Shown: piece by piece, positions 28,045 through 37,313 of the stretch
How the letters are laid out: the number at the start of each line of letters is the position of its first letter
Numbering within the stretch: the first letter of the stretch is position 1
Assembly: GCF_015710575.1 (NCBI RefSeq)
Contig: NZ_CP065373.1
Coordinates: 3,224,001 to 3,288,000 of the forward strand
Direction of reading: 5' to 3'
Origin: Mycolicibacterium mengxianglii
GTDB taxonomy: Bacteria > Actinomycetota > Actinomycetes > Mycobacteriales > Mycobacteriaceae
Length of the DNA: 64,000 nt
Program-made: the position numbers and the translations under genes
The notes under the pieces: model-generated
Databases searched by the model: none
Told to the model about the DNA's origin: nothing
Seen by the model: the letters and a program-made list of their open reading frames with translations, nothing else

Positions 28045-29103
28045 TCAGCGGGATATGTCGACGAGCACCTTGCCGGTCACACGTCCCTCGCAGAGTGGGA
28101 GCAGGCCGTCGTCGACCAGGTGATCGAGAGCGATGACACGATCCGCCGCGGCCTGCAGCGACGGGGTCGTGGTGAGGATGTCGAGCGCCTGCGGAATGTT
28201 GCGGTCGCAGACATGAGCGACGGTGCCGATGACATCGAGTTCGCGCAGCGCGATATCGGCGGTGTCGACGGTGGGTGGTTGCTTGGGCAGCCCGACGAGC
28301 AGGACCCGTCCGCCTCTTCGGGTGGCGGTGATGACGGTACCCAGAGTGCCCGGTGCGCCGGAGGCCTCGACGGCCACATGGGCACCCCCGCCGGTGATCT
28401 CGGTGACCGCGGCGGCCACGTCGCCGGCCGTGGCGTTCAGAACATGAGTGGCACCCAGTTGGCGCGCCAGGTCCAGCCGCTCATCAGACACGTCGGAGGC
28501 GATGATCGTGCCGCATCCGCGCGCCGCCGCACCGGCGACGAGAAACCCGCCGATGCCACCTGCGCCGTTGATCCAGACGGTGTCGTCCGCGGTGAGACGA
28601 GCCCGGTCCAGGGCGTGGAGCGCGACGCCGAACGGTTGTGTCATCGCCGCGCTGTCATCGGTGAGTTCAGCGGGTACCTCGACGCAGATCCGGGCCGGCG
28701 CAGCGACGAATTCGGCCATGCCGCCGTCGGCCTGCAACCCCAGTGTGAAATACCGCTCACACAGATTCGGACGTCCCTGAAGACACCAGGCGCAGGAGCC
28801 ACACCACACACCGGCGCCGGGAACCACCCGGCGTCCCACCTGCAGACCGGTCACCCCGGATCCGACCTCGACCACCCGGCCGACGAATTCGTGCCCGAGG
28901 ATCACCGGACCGTGATGACCGCTGCGTGGGTTCGGAGTCTGCAGTGGCGTGACGACGGGGCCGCGGCTGAACTCGGCGGCGTCCGAGCCACAGATACCGG
29001 CGCGCAGAACTTCGAGGACCACCTCACCCGGCCCCGGCGCCGACGGGTCCGGGACGGTCTCGATACGTACGTCTCCGGCACCGTGCAGGACCGCGGCCCT
29101 CAT
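28045..29103 (-). CDS. Zinc-dependent alcohol dehydrogenase (MDR)
   Basis: Medium-chain dehydrogenase of 352 residues. Catalytic zinc motif ICGSD and GHEFVG, structural zinc cysteines [15 protein letters not shown], and the NAD-binding [20 protein letters not shown]. It resembles threonine dehydrogenase/sorbitol or butanediol dehydrogenase-like enzymes. It overlaps the YCII gene upstream by four bases. With the SDRs it gives the operon four dehydrogenases. Confidence 0.9.
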   Translation of the reverse strand: MRAAVLHGAGDVRIETVPDPSAPGPGEVVLEVLRAGICGSDAAEFSRGPVVTPLQTPNPRSGHHGPVILGHEFVGRVVEVGSGVTGLQVGRRVVPGAGVWCGSCAWCLQGRPNLCERYFTLGLQADGGMAEFVAAPARICVEVPAELTDDSAAMTQPFGVALHALDRARLTADDTVWINGAGGIGGFLVAGAAARGCGTIIASDVSDERLDLARQLGATHVLNATAGDVAAAVTEITGGGAHVAVEASGAPGTLGTVITATRRGGRVLLVGLPKQPPTVDTADIALRELDVIGTVAHVCDRNIPQALDILTTTPSLQAAADRVIALDHLVDDGLLPLCEGRVTGKVLVDISR

Positions 29104-29420
29104 CGGCGCTGTCCCGCGCCGACGAACGCCGCAAAGCCCGGCGTCTCGAGGGCGGCTGCAGTGGGTTCGAACTCCACGACGTCGTACTGCGCCAGGCCAT
29201 TCTGGACGAAAGGGTCGTCGGAGAGCAGGTCACGAAACGCCGCCAAATCGGCGGCCCGACCGACGATCACGCCGCCGGTCGCCGGACTCCGCCTTCCCGA
29301 CACCAGAAGATGACCTGAATCATATTGCTCGGCTATCCATTTCAAGTGCTGCCCGCGGGTTGCATCAACGTCGTCGAGCGCTTTGGTGTACGTCGACACC
29401 GCGACGAACATCGCCGTCAT
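29100..29420 (-). CDS. YCII-like protein
   Basis: Small dimeric alpha-beta protein of 106 residues, YCII/DGPF family: FVAVSTYTKALDDVDATRGQ, HLKWIAEQYDSGHLLVSGRR, then GGVIVGRAADLAAFRDLLSD and DPFVQNGLAQYDVVEF. The TRGQHLKW segment supplies the conserved His. YCII proteins include muconolactone-isomerase-like enzymes of aromatic degradation, which suits this operon. The long frame to 29537 is trimmed to ATG 29420, which overlaps the previous stop as ATGA. Confidence 0.83.
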   Translation of the reverse strand: MTAMFVAVSTYTKALDDVDATRGQHLKWIAEQYDSGHLLVSGRRSPATGGVIVGRAADLAAFRDLLSDDPFVQNGLAQYDVVEFEPTAAALETPGFAAFVGAGQRR

Positions 29421-30229
29421 GACGCCAGGAACCCGCCGTCGACCGGCAGGATGACGCCGGTGATCCAGTCCGCACCCGGGGACGCCAGGAATGTCACCGC
29501 CGCTGCCACATCGTCGGGAACGCCGAGTTCGGGCCACGGATGCAGCGCCTGGATCTTGGCGAGGGTGTCCGGGTCGTCGAAGGCGGCGCGGTTCATCGCA
29601 GTCGGAAAGTAGCCCGGAGCGACGGCGTTGACGTTGATCTGGTGCGGGGCGTTCTCGATCGCTACCGCGCGGGTGAGGTTGTGAATGGCACCTTTTGAGG
29701 CCGAGTAGGCGGCGAGGTCGGACTGGCCGATGTCACCGGCGATCGACCCGATGTTGACGATCTTGCCCCGTGACCGCCCACGTACCTGCTGGGCAAGCAT
29801 CTGTCGGACGGCGGCCTTGCACCCCAACCAGGTGCCGGTGACATTGATCTCGAAGGTCTTGTCCCACGTTTCCCGGGGCTCGTCGACCACGGAGTAGTTG
29901 CCGAGGAACGCGCCTGCGTTGTTGACGTAGACGTCGAGGGTGCCGAACGCCTCGACGGCCGTGCGCACCGCGGCCTCATGGTCATCGGCACGGCTCACGT
30001 CGGCCTGGACGTACTCGGCCTTGCCGCCCCGCTGCCGGATCAGGTCGTCGGTGTCGATGTCGAGGTCGGGCTCGAAGCCGCCGGCCAGTGCGCTCTTGCG
30101 GATGTCCGAGCACACCACCCCGGCACCGGCGTCGGCGAGCGCCAACGCGATGGCACGGCCGTGCCCGGAGCTGGCACCGGTGACGACGGCACCCTTGCCG
30201 GCCAGTGGGGAGTTGAGATTGTGCGACAT
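29417..30229 (-). CDS. Short-chain dehydrogenase/reductase
   Basis: SDR of 270 residues. VVTGASSGHGRAIALALADA (the third position of the glycine motif has His in place of Ile), NNAG, IGSIAG, YSASK, and a C-terminal LPVDGGFLAS. A LDIDTDDLIRQRG segment after the second strand is like the mycofactocin-linked or dihydrodiol SDR subgroup, but this is only a resemblance. ATG 30229 has AGGAG seven bases ahead. Substrate unknown. Confidence 0.86.
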   Translation of the reverse strand: MSHNLNSPLAGKGAVVTGASSGHGRAIALALADAGAGVVCSDIRKSALAGGFEPDLDIDTDDLIRQRGGKAEYVQADVSRADDHEAAVRTAVEAFGTLDVYVNNAGAFLGNYSVVDEPRETWDKTFEINVTGTWLGCKAAVRQMLAQQVRGRSRGKIVNIGSIAGDIGQSDLAAYSASKGAIHNLTRAVAIENAPHQINVNAVAPGYFPTAMNRAAFDDPDTLAKIQALHPWPELGVPDDVAAAVTFLASPGADWITGVILPVDGGFLAS

Positions 30230-30261
30230 GGTTTTCTCCTGTTGTAGGTCTGGTCTTGGCG

Positions 30262-31056
30262 TCACTGTGCGGTGTATCCGCCGTCGATCACGAGCTCGGT
30301 GCCGGTGACGAACTTCGACTCGTCGGAGGCCAGGTACACCGCGCCGTAGGCGATGTCGTCGGGCTCACCCTGATGGCCCACCGGATGCATGTCTGCCAGC
30401 CACTGGAAGTAGGCGTCCGGCCCGTCTGGGTGGACGGCCGCGAGCTTCTCGCTCAGTGCAGTCCGGATGGATCCGGGGTGGATGGAATTGAACCGGATCT
30501 TGTCCTCGGCGTACACCACGGCGTCGGTCTTGGCCATCAACCGCACGGCCCCCTTGGCCGCGTGGTAGAGCGGCACATCCTTGTTACCGACCAGGCCGTT
30601 GATGGACGAGATGTGGATGACACTGCCACCACCGCCGGCCTTCATGTGCGGGATCACATGCTTGGTACAGAAGAACACCCCCTTGACGTCAACATCGAAG
30701 AGCTCGTCGAACTCTGCCTCGGTGGCCTCATGGGTGGGTTTCTGCGCGCCGGGGATCGCAGCGTTGTTGACCAAGACATCGATGCGGCCGAACCGCTCGA
30801 CGGAATCTGAAACAGCCTTGGCGACTTGGCTTTCGGAGGTGACATCCGCGACGGCAACGATGGCCCTGCCACCGCGTTCGGCGATGATGGCGGCCACGTC
30901 GGCTGCTTTGGCGGAGTCACGGTCCAGCACCACCACTGCCGCGCCGGCCTCAGCGAGCCGCAGGCAGATGGCGCGGCCGATGCCGTCCGCGCCGCCGGTG
31001 ACGATCGCCACCTTGCCGGCCAACCGTGCGGTGACCGGAGCGGTCGGGGCTGTCAT
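30262..31056 (-). CDS. Short-chain dehydrogenase/reductase
   Basis: SDR of 264 residues: VAIVTGGADGIGRAICLRLA, VNNAAIPG, catalytic ISSINGLVG and YHAAK, C-terminal VIDGGYTAQ. It resembles cyclopentanol or 3-alpha-hydroxysteroid dehydrogenase-like SDRs. The ATG at 31056 is preferred to the one four codons upstream because GGAG lies six bases before it. It follows the ABC transporter genes in the operon. Confidence 0.87.
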   Translation of the reverse strand: MTAPTAPVTARLAGKVAIVTGGADGIGRAICLRLAEAGAAVVVLDRDSAKAADVAAIIAERGGRAIVAVADVTSESQVAKAVSDSVERFGRIDVLVNNAAIPGAQKPTHEATEAEFDELFDVDVKGVFFCTKHVIPHMKAGGGGSVIHISSINGLVGNKDVPLYHAAKGAVRLMAKTDAVVYAEDKIRFNSIHPGSIRTALSEKLAAVHPDGPDAYFQWLADMHPVGHQGEPDDIAYGAVYLASDESKFVTGTELVIDGGYTAQ

Positions 31057-31103
31057 CTGGATCTCCAATTCTCGGCGTCCGAGCCGATTCGATGTTCACG
31101 GTG

Positions 31104-32708
31104 TCAGGCGACTGCGCCGCTTGGCAGTGCGGAGTCGCCGGTGATGGCGGCCAGTAGTGCCGCCCTGTCGAACTGGGCGCAGGGTTGCGGTGGAGCAGCG
31201 ATACCCTTGCGTAGCAGCACGATCCGGTCGCAGAGTTGGAGAAGTTCCTCGAGATCATCACTGAAGACGAGCACGGTCATCCCGCTGTCGGCGAGCGTCT
31301 CGATCTGAGCGTAGAGCTCCGCCTTGGCGCCGATGTCCACTCCCGCAGTCGGTTGATCCAGCACCAGCACTTTCGGCGCGGCAGCCACCGCCCTGGCGAA
31401 CAGCACTTTCTGTTGATTGCCACCGGACAGCGCGGTGATCTGCAGATCGGCATTGCGGGGGTGCACGGCGAAGCGGGTCATCAGGTCCTCGACCATCCGG
31501 TCGACGTGGCGTGCGCGTACGCATCCGCGCCGGGAGAACGCGCCGCGCAGCGCGGTCAATGCGATGTTCGCTTTCACCGAACCCTGCTCGATGATGCCCT
31601 CGCTCTTACGGTTTCCGGGGAGCATCAGCAGACCCACGTCCGCAGCCCGCCGCGGGTTCTTCGGCAGACCGGTGTAGTCGCCCAACTTCAGGCGCCCGGC
31701 GGTGCCGTCGATGGCACCCACCAGGGCGCGGGCCAGTTCCGTACGACCGGAACCCTGAATTCCCGCGAAACCCATCACCTCGCCGCGCCCCACTGTCAAG
31801 GTGACCGGAGCCAGTGCACCCGGCACCGCGAGACCCTGTAGTTCCAGCGCGGTTTCGGCACCGGTGCAGTCGAGGTCGCGGGCGCCTCGGCCGACGCCCT
31901 CGGTCATGGCCTCGAACTTGTCCCCCACCATCAGGTGAGCGATCTTGGCCTGATTCAGGCCGTTCCGGCTACAGGTGGTGATTCGTCGCCCGTCGCGCAA
32001 CACCGTGACCGTGGAACAGACGGCGAGAATCTCCTCGAGGAAGTGAGAGATGTAGATGATGCCCACACCGCGCGCCGACAACATCGCGATGATCTCGAAC
32101 AGCCTTTCCCGTTCGGCCGCCGACAAGCGAGCGGTCGGTTCGTCCATCACCAGAATCTTGGCTTCCCGTGCAACGGCTTTGGCGATCTCGACCATCTGCT
32201 GTTGCCCCACGGGAAGCTCGGAGACCGGAACGTCGGCGGGCACATCGATCCCGATCTCGGCAAGCTCGGCCAGGCTGCGCCGACGCGCACTTCGATGCTT
32301 CATCACACCGGGCAGTACCGACGCCGGTTCCCGACCGAGGGCGATGTTCTGGGCAGCGGTCATGTCGGGTACCAGCGAGAACTCCTGGTAGATCACAGCG
32401 ATCCCGGCCCGTAACATCGCCGCCGGCGAACTACCGACGAGTTCCTCGCCGTCGACGGAGATGGTGCCGCCGTGGTCGGCGTGCACTCCCGCCAGAATCT
32501 TCATCAACGTGCTTTTTCCGGCGCCGTTCTCACCCACCAGGGCGTGCACCTCGCCGGCGCGGACAGTCAGGTCCACTCCGTGCAGGACACGGCCCGCGGG
32601 GAAATCCTTGGTGATGTCCCGCATTTCGAGCCGGAACGGAGTGTGTCGGTCGTCGGCGGCGTCAGCGAGCCTGACACGCGCGGGGCGGTCTTCCACGGAG
32701 TTCGTCAT
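31104..32708 (-). CDS. Sugar-type ABC importer ATPase (two ABC domains)
   Basis: RbsA/XylG/MglA-type fused ATPase of 534 residues. The first domain has Walker A GENGAGKST (59-67), signature LPVGQQQMVEIAKAVA and Walker B ILVMDEPT. The second has a degenerate Walker A (GIQGSGRTEL), signature LSGGNQQKVLFARAVA and VLVLDQPTAGVDIG, as usual in this family. Together with the next two genes it makes a complete carbohydrate-uptake-2 type importer. Known cargos include ribose, xylose, inositol, autoinducer-2 and some polyols. Confidence 0.92.
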   Translation of the reverse strand: MTNSVEDRPARVRLADAADDRHTPFRLEMRDITKDFPAGRVLHGVDLTVRAGEVHALVGENGAGKSTLMKILAGVHADHGGTISVDGEELVGSSPAAMLRAGIAVIYQEFSLVPDMTAAQNIALGREPASVLPGVMKHRSARRRSLAELAEIGIDVPADVPVSELPVGQQQMVEIAKAVAREAKILVMDEPTARLSAAERERLFEIIAMLSARGVGIIYISHFLEEILAVCSTVTVLRDGRRITTCSRNGLNQAKIAHLMVGDKFEAMTEGVGRGARDLDCTGAETALELQGLAVPGALAPVTLTVGRGEVMGFAGIQGSGRTELARALVGAIDGTAGRLKLGDYTGLPKNPRRAADVGLLMLPGNRKSEGIIEQGSVKANIALTALRGAFSRRGCVRARHVDRMVEDLMTRFAVHPRNADLQITALSGGNQQKVLFARAVAAAPKVLVLDQPTAGVDIGAKAELYAQIETLADSGMTVLVFSDDLEELLQLCDRIVLLRKGIAAPPQPCAQFDRAALLAAITGDSALPSGAVA

Positions 32709-32723
32709 CGAGTTCTCCTAACG

Positions 32724-33704
32724 TCAGAACAGCGAGTTGGCTGGGATCTTTGCGACGTCGGCGACGGTGTAGAGGTCGATCGGCGCGTACGCATCCGGCT
32801 GCGGCACGTCGCCTTCTTTGCCTGATGCCGCGTCCACGGCGTATTGGAGGGCCGTGCCCCCCTGGTCGAAGAAATTCTGGAATGCGGTCGCCGTGATGGT
32901 GCCCGCTTCGAGTTGAGCCATCACGTCCTGCGAGGTGTCTCCGACAATGAACTTCACGTCGGTTCGACCGGCACTGGCGGCATATTTCGCCGCTGCCGCC
33001 CCCTCGGGGCCTTCGCAGATGATGGCATCCAGTGTCCCCGGCGGGTACTTGGACAGCAGGTCCTGGCCGACTTTGAGGGCCTGGGCGTTGTCCCAGTTGG
33101 CGCTCTGTTTGGCGATGATCTGCATCCCGGGGTGGGCAGCCACGAACTTCTCGATGCCTTCGGTGCGTTCGCGCTCCGACGTGGTGCCAAGAGCCCCGAG
33201 GATGACCGCAACCTTGGCATCGGGACGGGTGGCCTCCAATGCACCCCGGGCGAGAATCTCACCGAACGCAACATTGTCCGACCCGACATAGGTCAGCCGC
33301 TGCGCCCCGTCACCGATGTCGTTGGTCACGCCGAGTACCGGGATGTTGGCCGCATTGGCCTGCCGCACTGCCGGCACGATGGCATCAGCGTCGCTCGCGC
33401 TGATCACGATCGCGTCCTTACGTTGTGTCACGAACTGCTGCACCAACTGTGCCTGCCGCGCCGGGTCGAGCTGACCATTCTGGATATCGACCTGAACCCC
33501 GAGTTCGTCGGCCTTGGCCTTGATCCCGGCGGTAAGCGGTGCGTACGCCGGCAGATCGGTGTTGAAGAGCATGACGCCGATCTGCAGGGCCCCTTCCGCA
33601 TTACCGGCCCCTTGTCCGCACCCGGACAGCAGACCGACGGTCAGGACACCGGCGAGGGCAGCGACTACCGGTCTCACACCACGTCGTGGACGACTAGCAG
33701 ACAT
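32724..33704 (-). CDS. ABC importer substrate-binding lipoprotein
   Basis: RbsB-like periplasmic-binding-protein type I of 326 residues. Signal sequence with lipobox LLSGC (Cys29). Mature part: QIGVMLFNTDLPAYAPLTAG, KDAIVISASDADAIVPAVRQ, GVTNDIGDGAQRLTYVGSDN and DAIICEGPEGAAAAKYA. The family binds sugars or related polyols; cargo here is not known. It is encoded between the permease and ATPase genes. Confidence 0.9.
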   Translation of the reverse strand: MSASRPRRGVRPVVAALAGVLTVGLLSGCGQGAGNAEGALQIGVMLFNTDLPAYAPLTAGIKAKADELGVQVDIQNGQLDPARQAQLVQQFVTQRKDAIVISASDADAIVPAVRQANAANIPVLGVTNDIGDGAQRLTYVGSDNVAFGEILARGALEATRPDAKVAVILGALGTTSERERTEGIEKFVAAHPGMQIIAKQSANWDNAQALKVGQDLLSKYPPGTLDAIICEGPEGAAAAKYAASAGRTDVKFIVGDTSQDVMAQLEAGTITATAFQNFFDQGGTALQYAVDAASGKEGDVPQPDAYAPIDLYTVADVAKIPANSLF

Positions 33705-33747
33705 GAATTGTCCTTACTTTGAGTAGGATTGGAGGTTGTGGGCGACC

Positions 33748-34770
33748 TCAGACACTGGCGCCACGGGACTTGCGTTGATAGGCGTCGAACCCGACGGCGA
33801 GCAGGATGACGGTGCCGGTGACGGCGGGCTGCCAGTACGGCGAGACGCCATAGAGGTTGAGCGCGTTGGAGACCACGCCCAGGAGCAGCGCGCCCAGCAC
33901 GACGGAGCGCACTCCGCCCATCCCGCCGCGCAACGGGGTCCCGCCCACCACGACCGCGGCGATCGCGTTCAGCGCCCAGTTCTCGGTGCCGGTGGGTTGT
34001 CCGACATTGGTCTGCGAGAGAAGCAGAATCCCGGCAACCCCGGCACACAGTCCCCCGAAGACGAATGCCCCGGCCATGACCCGATCGACCGGCACCCCGG
34101 CCAGTCGGGCCGGCTCCTTGCTCGAGCCGACGGCGTAGACGAAGTGTCCGAAGCGGGTCACGTGCAGCAGCACCCAGGTCACCACCACCACCAACGCGAA
34201 AACGAGTGCCGGATTGGGCACACCCAGGGTTCGGCCCAACCCGAACTCGCTCAGCGCCAACGGAAGTCCCGCGATCGCCCGCCCACCGGTCTGACTGAGC
34301 ACGATGCCGGTGATCAGAGTTCCACTGCCGAGGGTGGCGACGAATGGGGTGATCCCGATCCGGGTGACCAGGAACCCGTTGAACAGCCCACAGCACAAGC
34401 CCACAAGCACGGCAGTCAGCAATCCATAAGCAATGGATCCGGTGCTGACGATCACCGCCGCTGCGCTGACCGAGGCGCCTACCCCGATTGCGCCGAACGA
34501 CAGGTCGAATGCCCCCGCGACGATGATCACCAGCATCCCGCACGACAGCACGCCGATGATGGAACTCTGCTGCAGGACACCCAACAGGTTGTCCGGACTG
34601 CGGAACAACGGGGAACTGATCAGCAACACGGTGAGGATGACGAAGAACACCACCTGGATCCCGTACCGAGCGCTGAAGTCAGCGATCTTCCTGACCCGCT
34701 CACGATGGTTGTTCGGCGGCATCATTGCCGGATCAGGCTTCGCCGCGCGCGTTTCGGTGACGGAGGACAT
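33748..34770 (-). CDS. Sugar-type ABC importer permease
   Basis: RbsC/XylH-type permease of 340 residues with about nine to ten membrane helices. It has the family segment GAFDLSFGAIGVGASVSAA, TRIGITPFVATLGSGTLITG, YAVGSSKEPARLAGVPVDRV and GGTPLRGGMGGVRSVVLGAL. The frame stays open to 34905 inside the next gene, but ATG 34770 (MSSVTETRAAKPDP) gives a normal length. It is 11 bases after the CMD gene. Confidence 0.91.
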   Translation of the reverse strand: MSSVTETRAAKPDPAMMPPNNHRERVRKIADFSARYGIQVVFFVILTVLLISSPLFRSPDNLLGVLQQSSIIGVLSCGMLVIIVAGAFDLSFGAIGVGASVSAAAVIVSTGSIAYGLLTAVLVGLCCGLFNGFLVTRIGITPFVATLGSGTLITGIVLSQTGGRAIAGLPLALSEFGLGRTLGVPNPALVFALVVVVTWVLLHVTRFGHFVYAVGSSKEPARLAGVPVDRVMAGAFVFGGLCAGVAGILLLSQTNVGQPTGTENWALNAIAAVVVGGTPLRGGMGGVRSVVLGALLLGVVSNALNLYGVSPYWQPAVTGTVILLAVGFDAYQRKSRGASV

Positions 34771-34781
34771 CGGACGGACCG

Positions 34782-35255
34782 CTACCGCACGCCGGCGTCG
34801 TCGAGCAGCCCCAGGTAGGCGCTGCTCTGTTCTTCGGTGGCAGGATCGAGCTTCATCAAGGCGCCCAGCACGTTCGCGCCCAGTTTGAAGCAGATCCACG
34901 CGCACAGCTCGACGATCTCGTCATTGCTGAACTCACCGCGCAGCACCTCGAACATGGAGTCGTCGATCTTTCCCAGGTTGTTGACCACCTGTTCGGCGAA
35001 CGCACCGGCAAGGCTGGCCCGCGGATCGAGGTGTTCGGTGGAGTGCGCTCCGCCCACAGTGGCGCAGTACTGGCAGCCGATGCCTTGCGCCAACCCGCTG
35101 CGGACCTCTTCCTTGAGCGCCGTAGACAACGTTGACGAGCTGTCGGTCAGCATCACCTTGTCCAACGCTGCCCAGGCGTCGGCAATCTCGGGACGATTGC
35201 CGAGCACCGCATAGAACGAGTCGGTGTTGCGGTCGGTGGGTTCGATTCGAGGCAT
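34782..35255 (-). CDS. Carboxymuconolactone decarboxylase/AhpD-like protein
   Basis: All-helical protein of 157 residues. The motif IGCQYCATVGGAH (Cys61, Cys64, His71) resembles the redox centre of AhpD-like proteins, although the His is three residues later than in classic CxxCxxxH. The family covers carboxymuconolactone decarboxylases of aromatic catabolism and thiol peroxidases. With a thioredoxin reductase in the same operon, a disulfide redox role is plausible; a decarboxylase role is equally possible. Confidence 0.78.
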   Translation of the reverse strand: MPRIEPTDRNTDSFYAVLGNRPEIADAWAALDKVMLTDSSSTLSTALKEEVRSGLAQGIGCQYCATVGGAHSTEHLDPRASLAGAFAEQVVNNLGKIDDSMFEVLRGEFSNDEIVELCAWICFKLGANVLGALMKLDPATEEQSSAYLGLLDDAGVR

Positions 35256-35315
35256 GGTTGTATTCCTTTCCGCTGCAAGCGGGTTCGTGTTCGGTGTTCG
35301 GATGGAGTGGTGCGG

Positions 35316-36236
35316 TTAGCTGGGGTGGCCGCTGATCATCAGATCGGCGAGGTCCTCGGGGTTGATGAACGACGGCGGCGGTGGTGGGCCCCATTCGAAA
35401 AGGCCCTTGGCGCCTTCGAGGGTCTCCGGAGTCCACAGCGCGTCTTCGGGGATGTGGTCCATATCGCTGTGGTACTCCGCGAAGTTGCCTGCCGGATCTT
35501 GGAAGTACCAGAAGAAGTTCGACCCGGCGTAGTGGCGGCCCAGTCCCCAGACGTGGCGCTCCGGATGCTCGGCGAGCATGGCCATGGCGCCGCGGCCGAT
35601 GGCATCAACGTCGTCAACCTGCCAGCTGCTGTGGTGGATGAAGGGCACCGGCGCGCGTTGGACGAGCACGTTGTGGTGGTCGGTCGAACACCGCAGGAAC
35701 ACTCCGACGTCACGTACCACGTCGCTGAGCTTGAAACCCAAGCCGTCGGCGAAGAATGCGTAGGACCGCTCGAAATCGGGGCTGCCCAACACGATGTGGC
35801 CGAGCCGGCGCGGCCGTACCTGTCCGTCGGCGATCACTCCCTCGGCGCGGGCGTTGATTCTGTCGAGTCGCCCGGGGCCGTTCACCGGGGGTGCGCCATA
35901 CCGTGGTTGATCCAGTCGAGGAGCGACGACGAGTTCGATCGGGGTGGCGGTACCCGGCTCGACCGCGGTCAACCGGTTGGCGGCCAATGCCGACTCGACA
36001 CCGATCTGGCGCAGACCGGCGCAGGCACGGGAGAGGTCATCGGCGTCATCGACAGCGAAGACCGCACTGACCAGTCGTCGGGTCGGCGCGGGCGTCAAGG
36101 TCAGTTGATGACCCCCGTCGACGGTCGCAAACCGGCCGTCGCCGAGATCGGACAACCCGAAGTCACGATAAAAGTCCACTGCCGCAGACATATCGGGAAC
36201 TCCGAGGGTGATCGAATCCAACCGGTGCAGGGCCAT
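35316..36236 (-). CDS. Extradiol ring-cleavage dioxygenase (VOC superfamily, BphC type)
   Basis: Two-domain vicinal-oxygen-chelate protein of 306 residues. The C-terminal domain keeps the three iron ligands in the expected spacing: His147 in RLGHIVLGSPD, His201 or His202 in FIHHSSWQVDD, and Glu254 in FAEYHSD, comparable to His146/His210/Glu260 of BphC. This predicts Fe(II)-dependent meta cleavage of a catechol-like ring. The frame open to 36308 is trimmed to ATG 36236. It begins one base after the FAH-family gene ends. Confidence 0.87.
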   Translation of the reverse strand: MALHRLDSITLGVPDMSAAVDFYRDFGLSDLGDGRFATVDGGHQLTLTPAPTRRLVSAVFAVDDADDLSRACAGLRQIGVESALAANRLTAVEPGTATPIELVVAPRLDQPRYGAPPVNGPGRLDRINARAEGVIADGQVRPRRLGHIVLGSPDFERSYAFFADGLGFKLSDVVRDVGVFLRCSTDHHNVLVQRAPVPFIHHSSWQVDDVDAIGRGAMAMLAEHPERHVWGLGRHYAGSNFFWYFQDPAGNFAEYHSDMDHIPEDALWTPETLEGAKGLFEWGPPPPPSFINPEDLADLMISGHPS

Positions 36237-36237
36237 G

Positions 36238-37119
36238 TCAGGCTCCGTGTCCCGCCGGTACGGCATCCGCAGCGCCGACGAACGTCTGCTCCAGCTCTCC
36301 GATCCCACTTATGTAGCTGCGCAGCACGTCACCCGGACCGAGGAATCGTGGTGGGGTACGCCCGGCACCGACCCCCGCGGGTGTGCCGGTGAACACGACA
36401 TCACCGGGGTAGAGCTCAACAGTCTGAGAGAGGTTGGCCAACAGCACCGGAACCGGGAAGATCAGCTGGCTGGTTCTGCCCTCTTGGACCACTTCACCGT
36501 TGATGGTGGCGCCGATCTCGAGATCTTCGGGGTCAGCGAGTTCGTCGACGGTCACCAGTGCCGGCCCCATCGGCGAAAATCCGCGATGTGACTTCGCCAG
36601 ACTGAACTGTGGCGCTGGGCCCGAATGTTGCCGTTGCCGTTCGGACAGGTCCTGGCCGACGGTGACACCGGCGACGTGGCGCCATGCTCTTTCGGCTGGA
36701 ATGTCCCGGCCGCCGCGGCCGATGACCACGACCAACTCGACCTCCCAGTCGACCGACCCCTCTGGTAACGGCACTGTGGTGACCGGGCCCGTGATCGACG
36801 ACGCGAACTTGGTGAAGATGACCGGCTGCTCGGGTCGACTGAACCCGGATTCGACAGCGTGCTCGCTGTAATTCAAGCCGACCGCGAAGACCTGCCGCGG
36901 CGCCGGCGCCGGTGACCCGAGCTCGGTGGGCTCTGTGGCTACTGCCGGGTGCGTCGTCAGCTCTGCACTGTGGGTCTGGCACCACGATTCGAACGCGTCC
37001 CACGACTCGTAGATCGCCTGTGGATCCGGGGCGAACCGGCCGTCTGACGCCTTGGACACATCGATCGCGCCGCCCGGTGTCGAAATGTGAAGACGACCGT
37101 TCATGTTGATCAAACGCAC
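36238..37119 (-). CDS. Fumarylacetoacetate hydrolase-family protein
   Basis: FAH-family enzyme of about 293 residues, cleaving a C-C bond of, or hydrating/decarboxylating, a ring-fission product. Family motifs: FAVGLNYSEHAVESG, PVIFTKFASSITGP, DWEVELVVVIGRGGRDI (metal-binding acids) and DVVFTGTPAGVGAGR. GTG 37119 is taken as start because GGAG lies six bases before it; ATG 37131 is the alternative. It is the first gene of the leftward operon, facing a GntR gene, and pairs naturally with the adjacent extradiol dioxygenase. Confidence 0.88.
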   Translation of the reverse strand: MRLINMNGRLHISTPGGAIDVSKASDGRFAPDPQAIYESWDAFESWCQTHSAELTTHPAVATEPTELGSPAPAPRQVFAVGLNYSEHAVESGFSRPEQPVIFTKFASSITGPVTTVPLPEGSVDWEVELVVVIGRGGRDIPAERAWRHVAGVTVGQDLSERQRQHSGPAPQFSLAKSHRGFSPMGPALVTVDELADPEDLEIGATINGEVVQEGRTSQLIFPVPVLLANLSQTVELYPGDVVFTGTPAGVGAGRTPPRFLGPGDVLRSYISGIGELEQTFVGAADAVPAGHGA

Positions 37120-37228
37120 GAAATGCTCCATCGCTTGGTGTGGTCTGGTGTGTGGGCCTACCCGACTGTGGTGCGGGCCACAATCCGATGGTTACATCAG
37201 AATCCATCACCTTACGAATGTCAAGGCT

Positions 37229-37240
37229 GTTTTCGAAAAC
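37229..37240. promoter_or_regulatory. Candidate GntR operator
   Basis: Perfect 12-base palindrome GTTTTCGAAAAC in the 190-base gap between the divergent catabolic operon and the GntR gene. It is the only strong dyad there. FadR/GntR proteins bind short palindromes, so it is the best candidate operator for the adjacent regulator. The rest of the gap is A/T-richer than its surroundings, as expected for two promoters. Confidence 0.5.
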
Positions 37241-37313
37241 GGGTGCGTCTTTCAGAAGGTGCTAGCCTGTTCGAATCCGTCGCACGACGCCAGACCACCA
37301 CACGGGGAGCACG

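Noticed and set aside
33736..34818. 360-codon plus-strand frame over the ABC permease
   Set aside because: Composition is Asp/Gly/His/Gln-rich and lacks any motif, while the minus strand encodes a clear permease.
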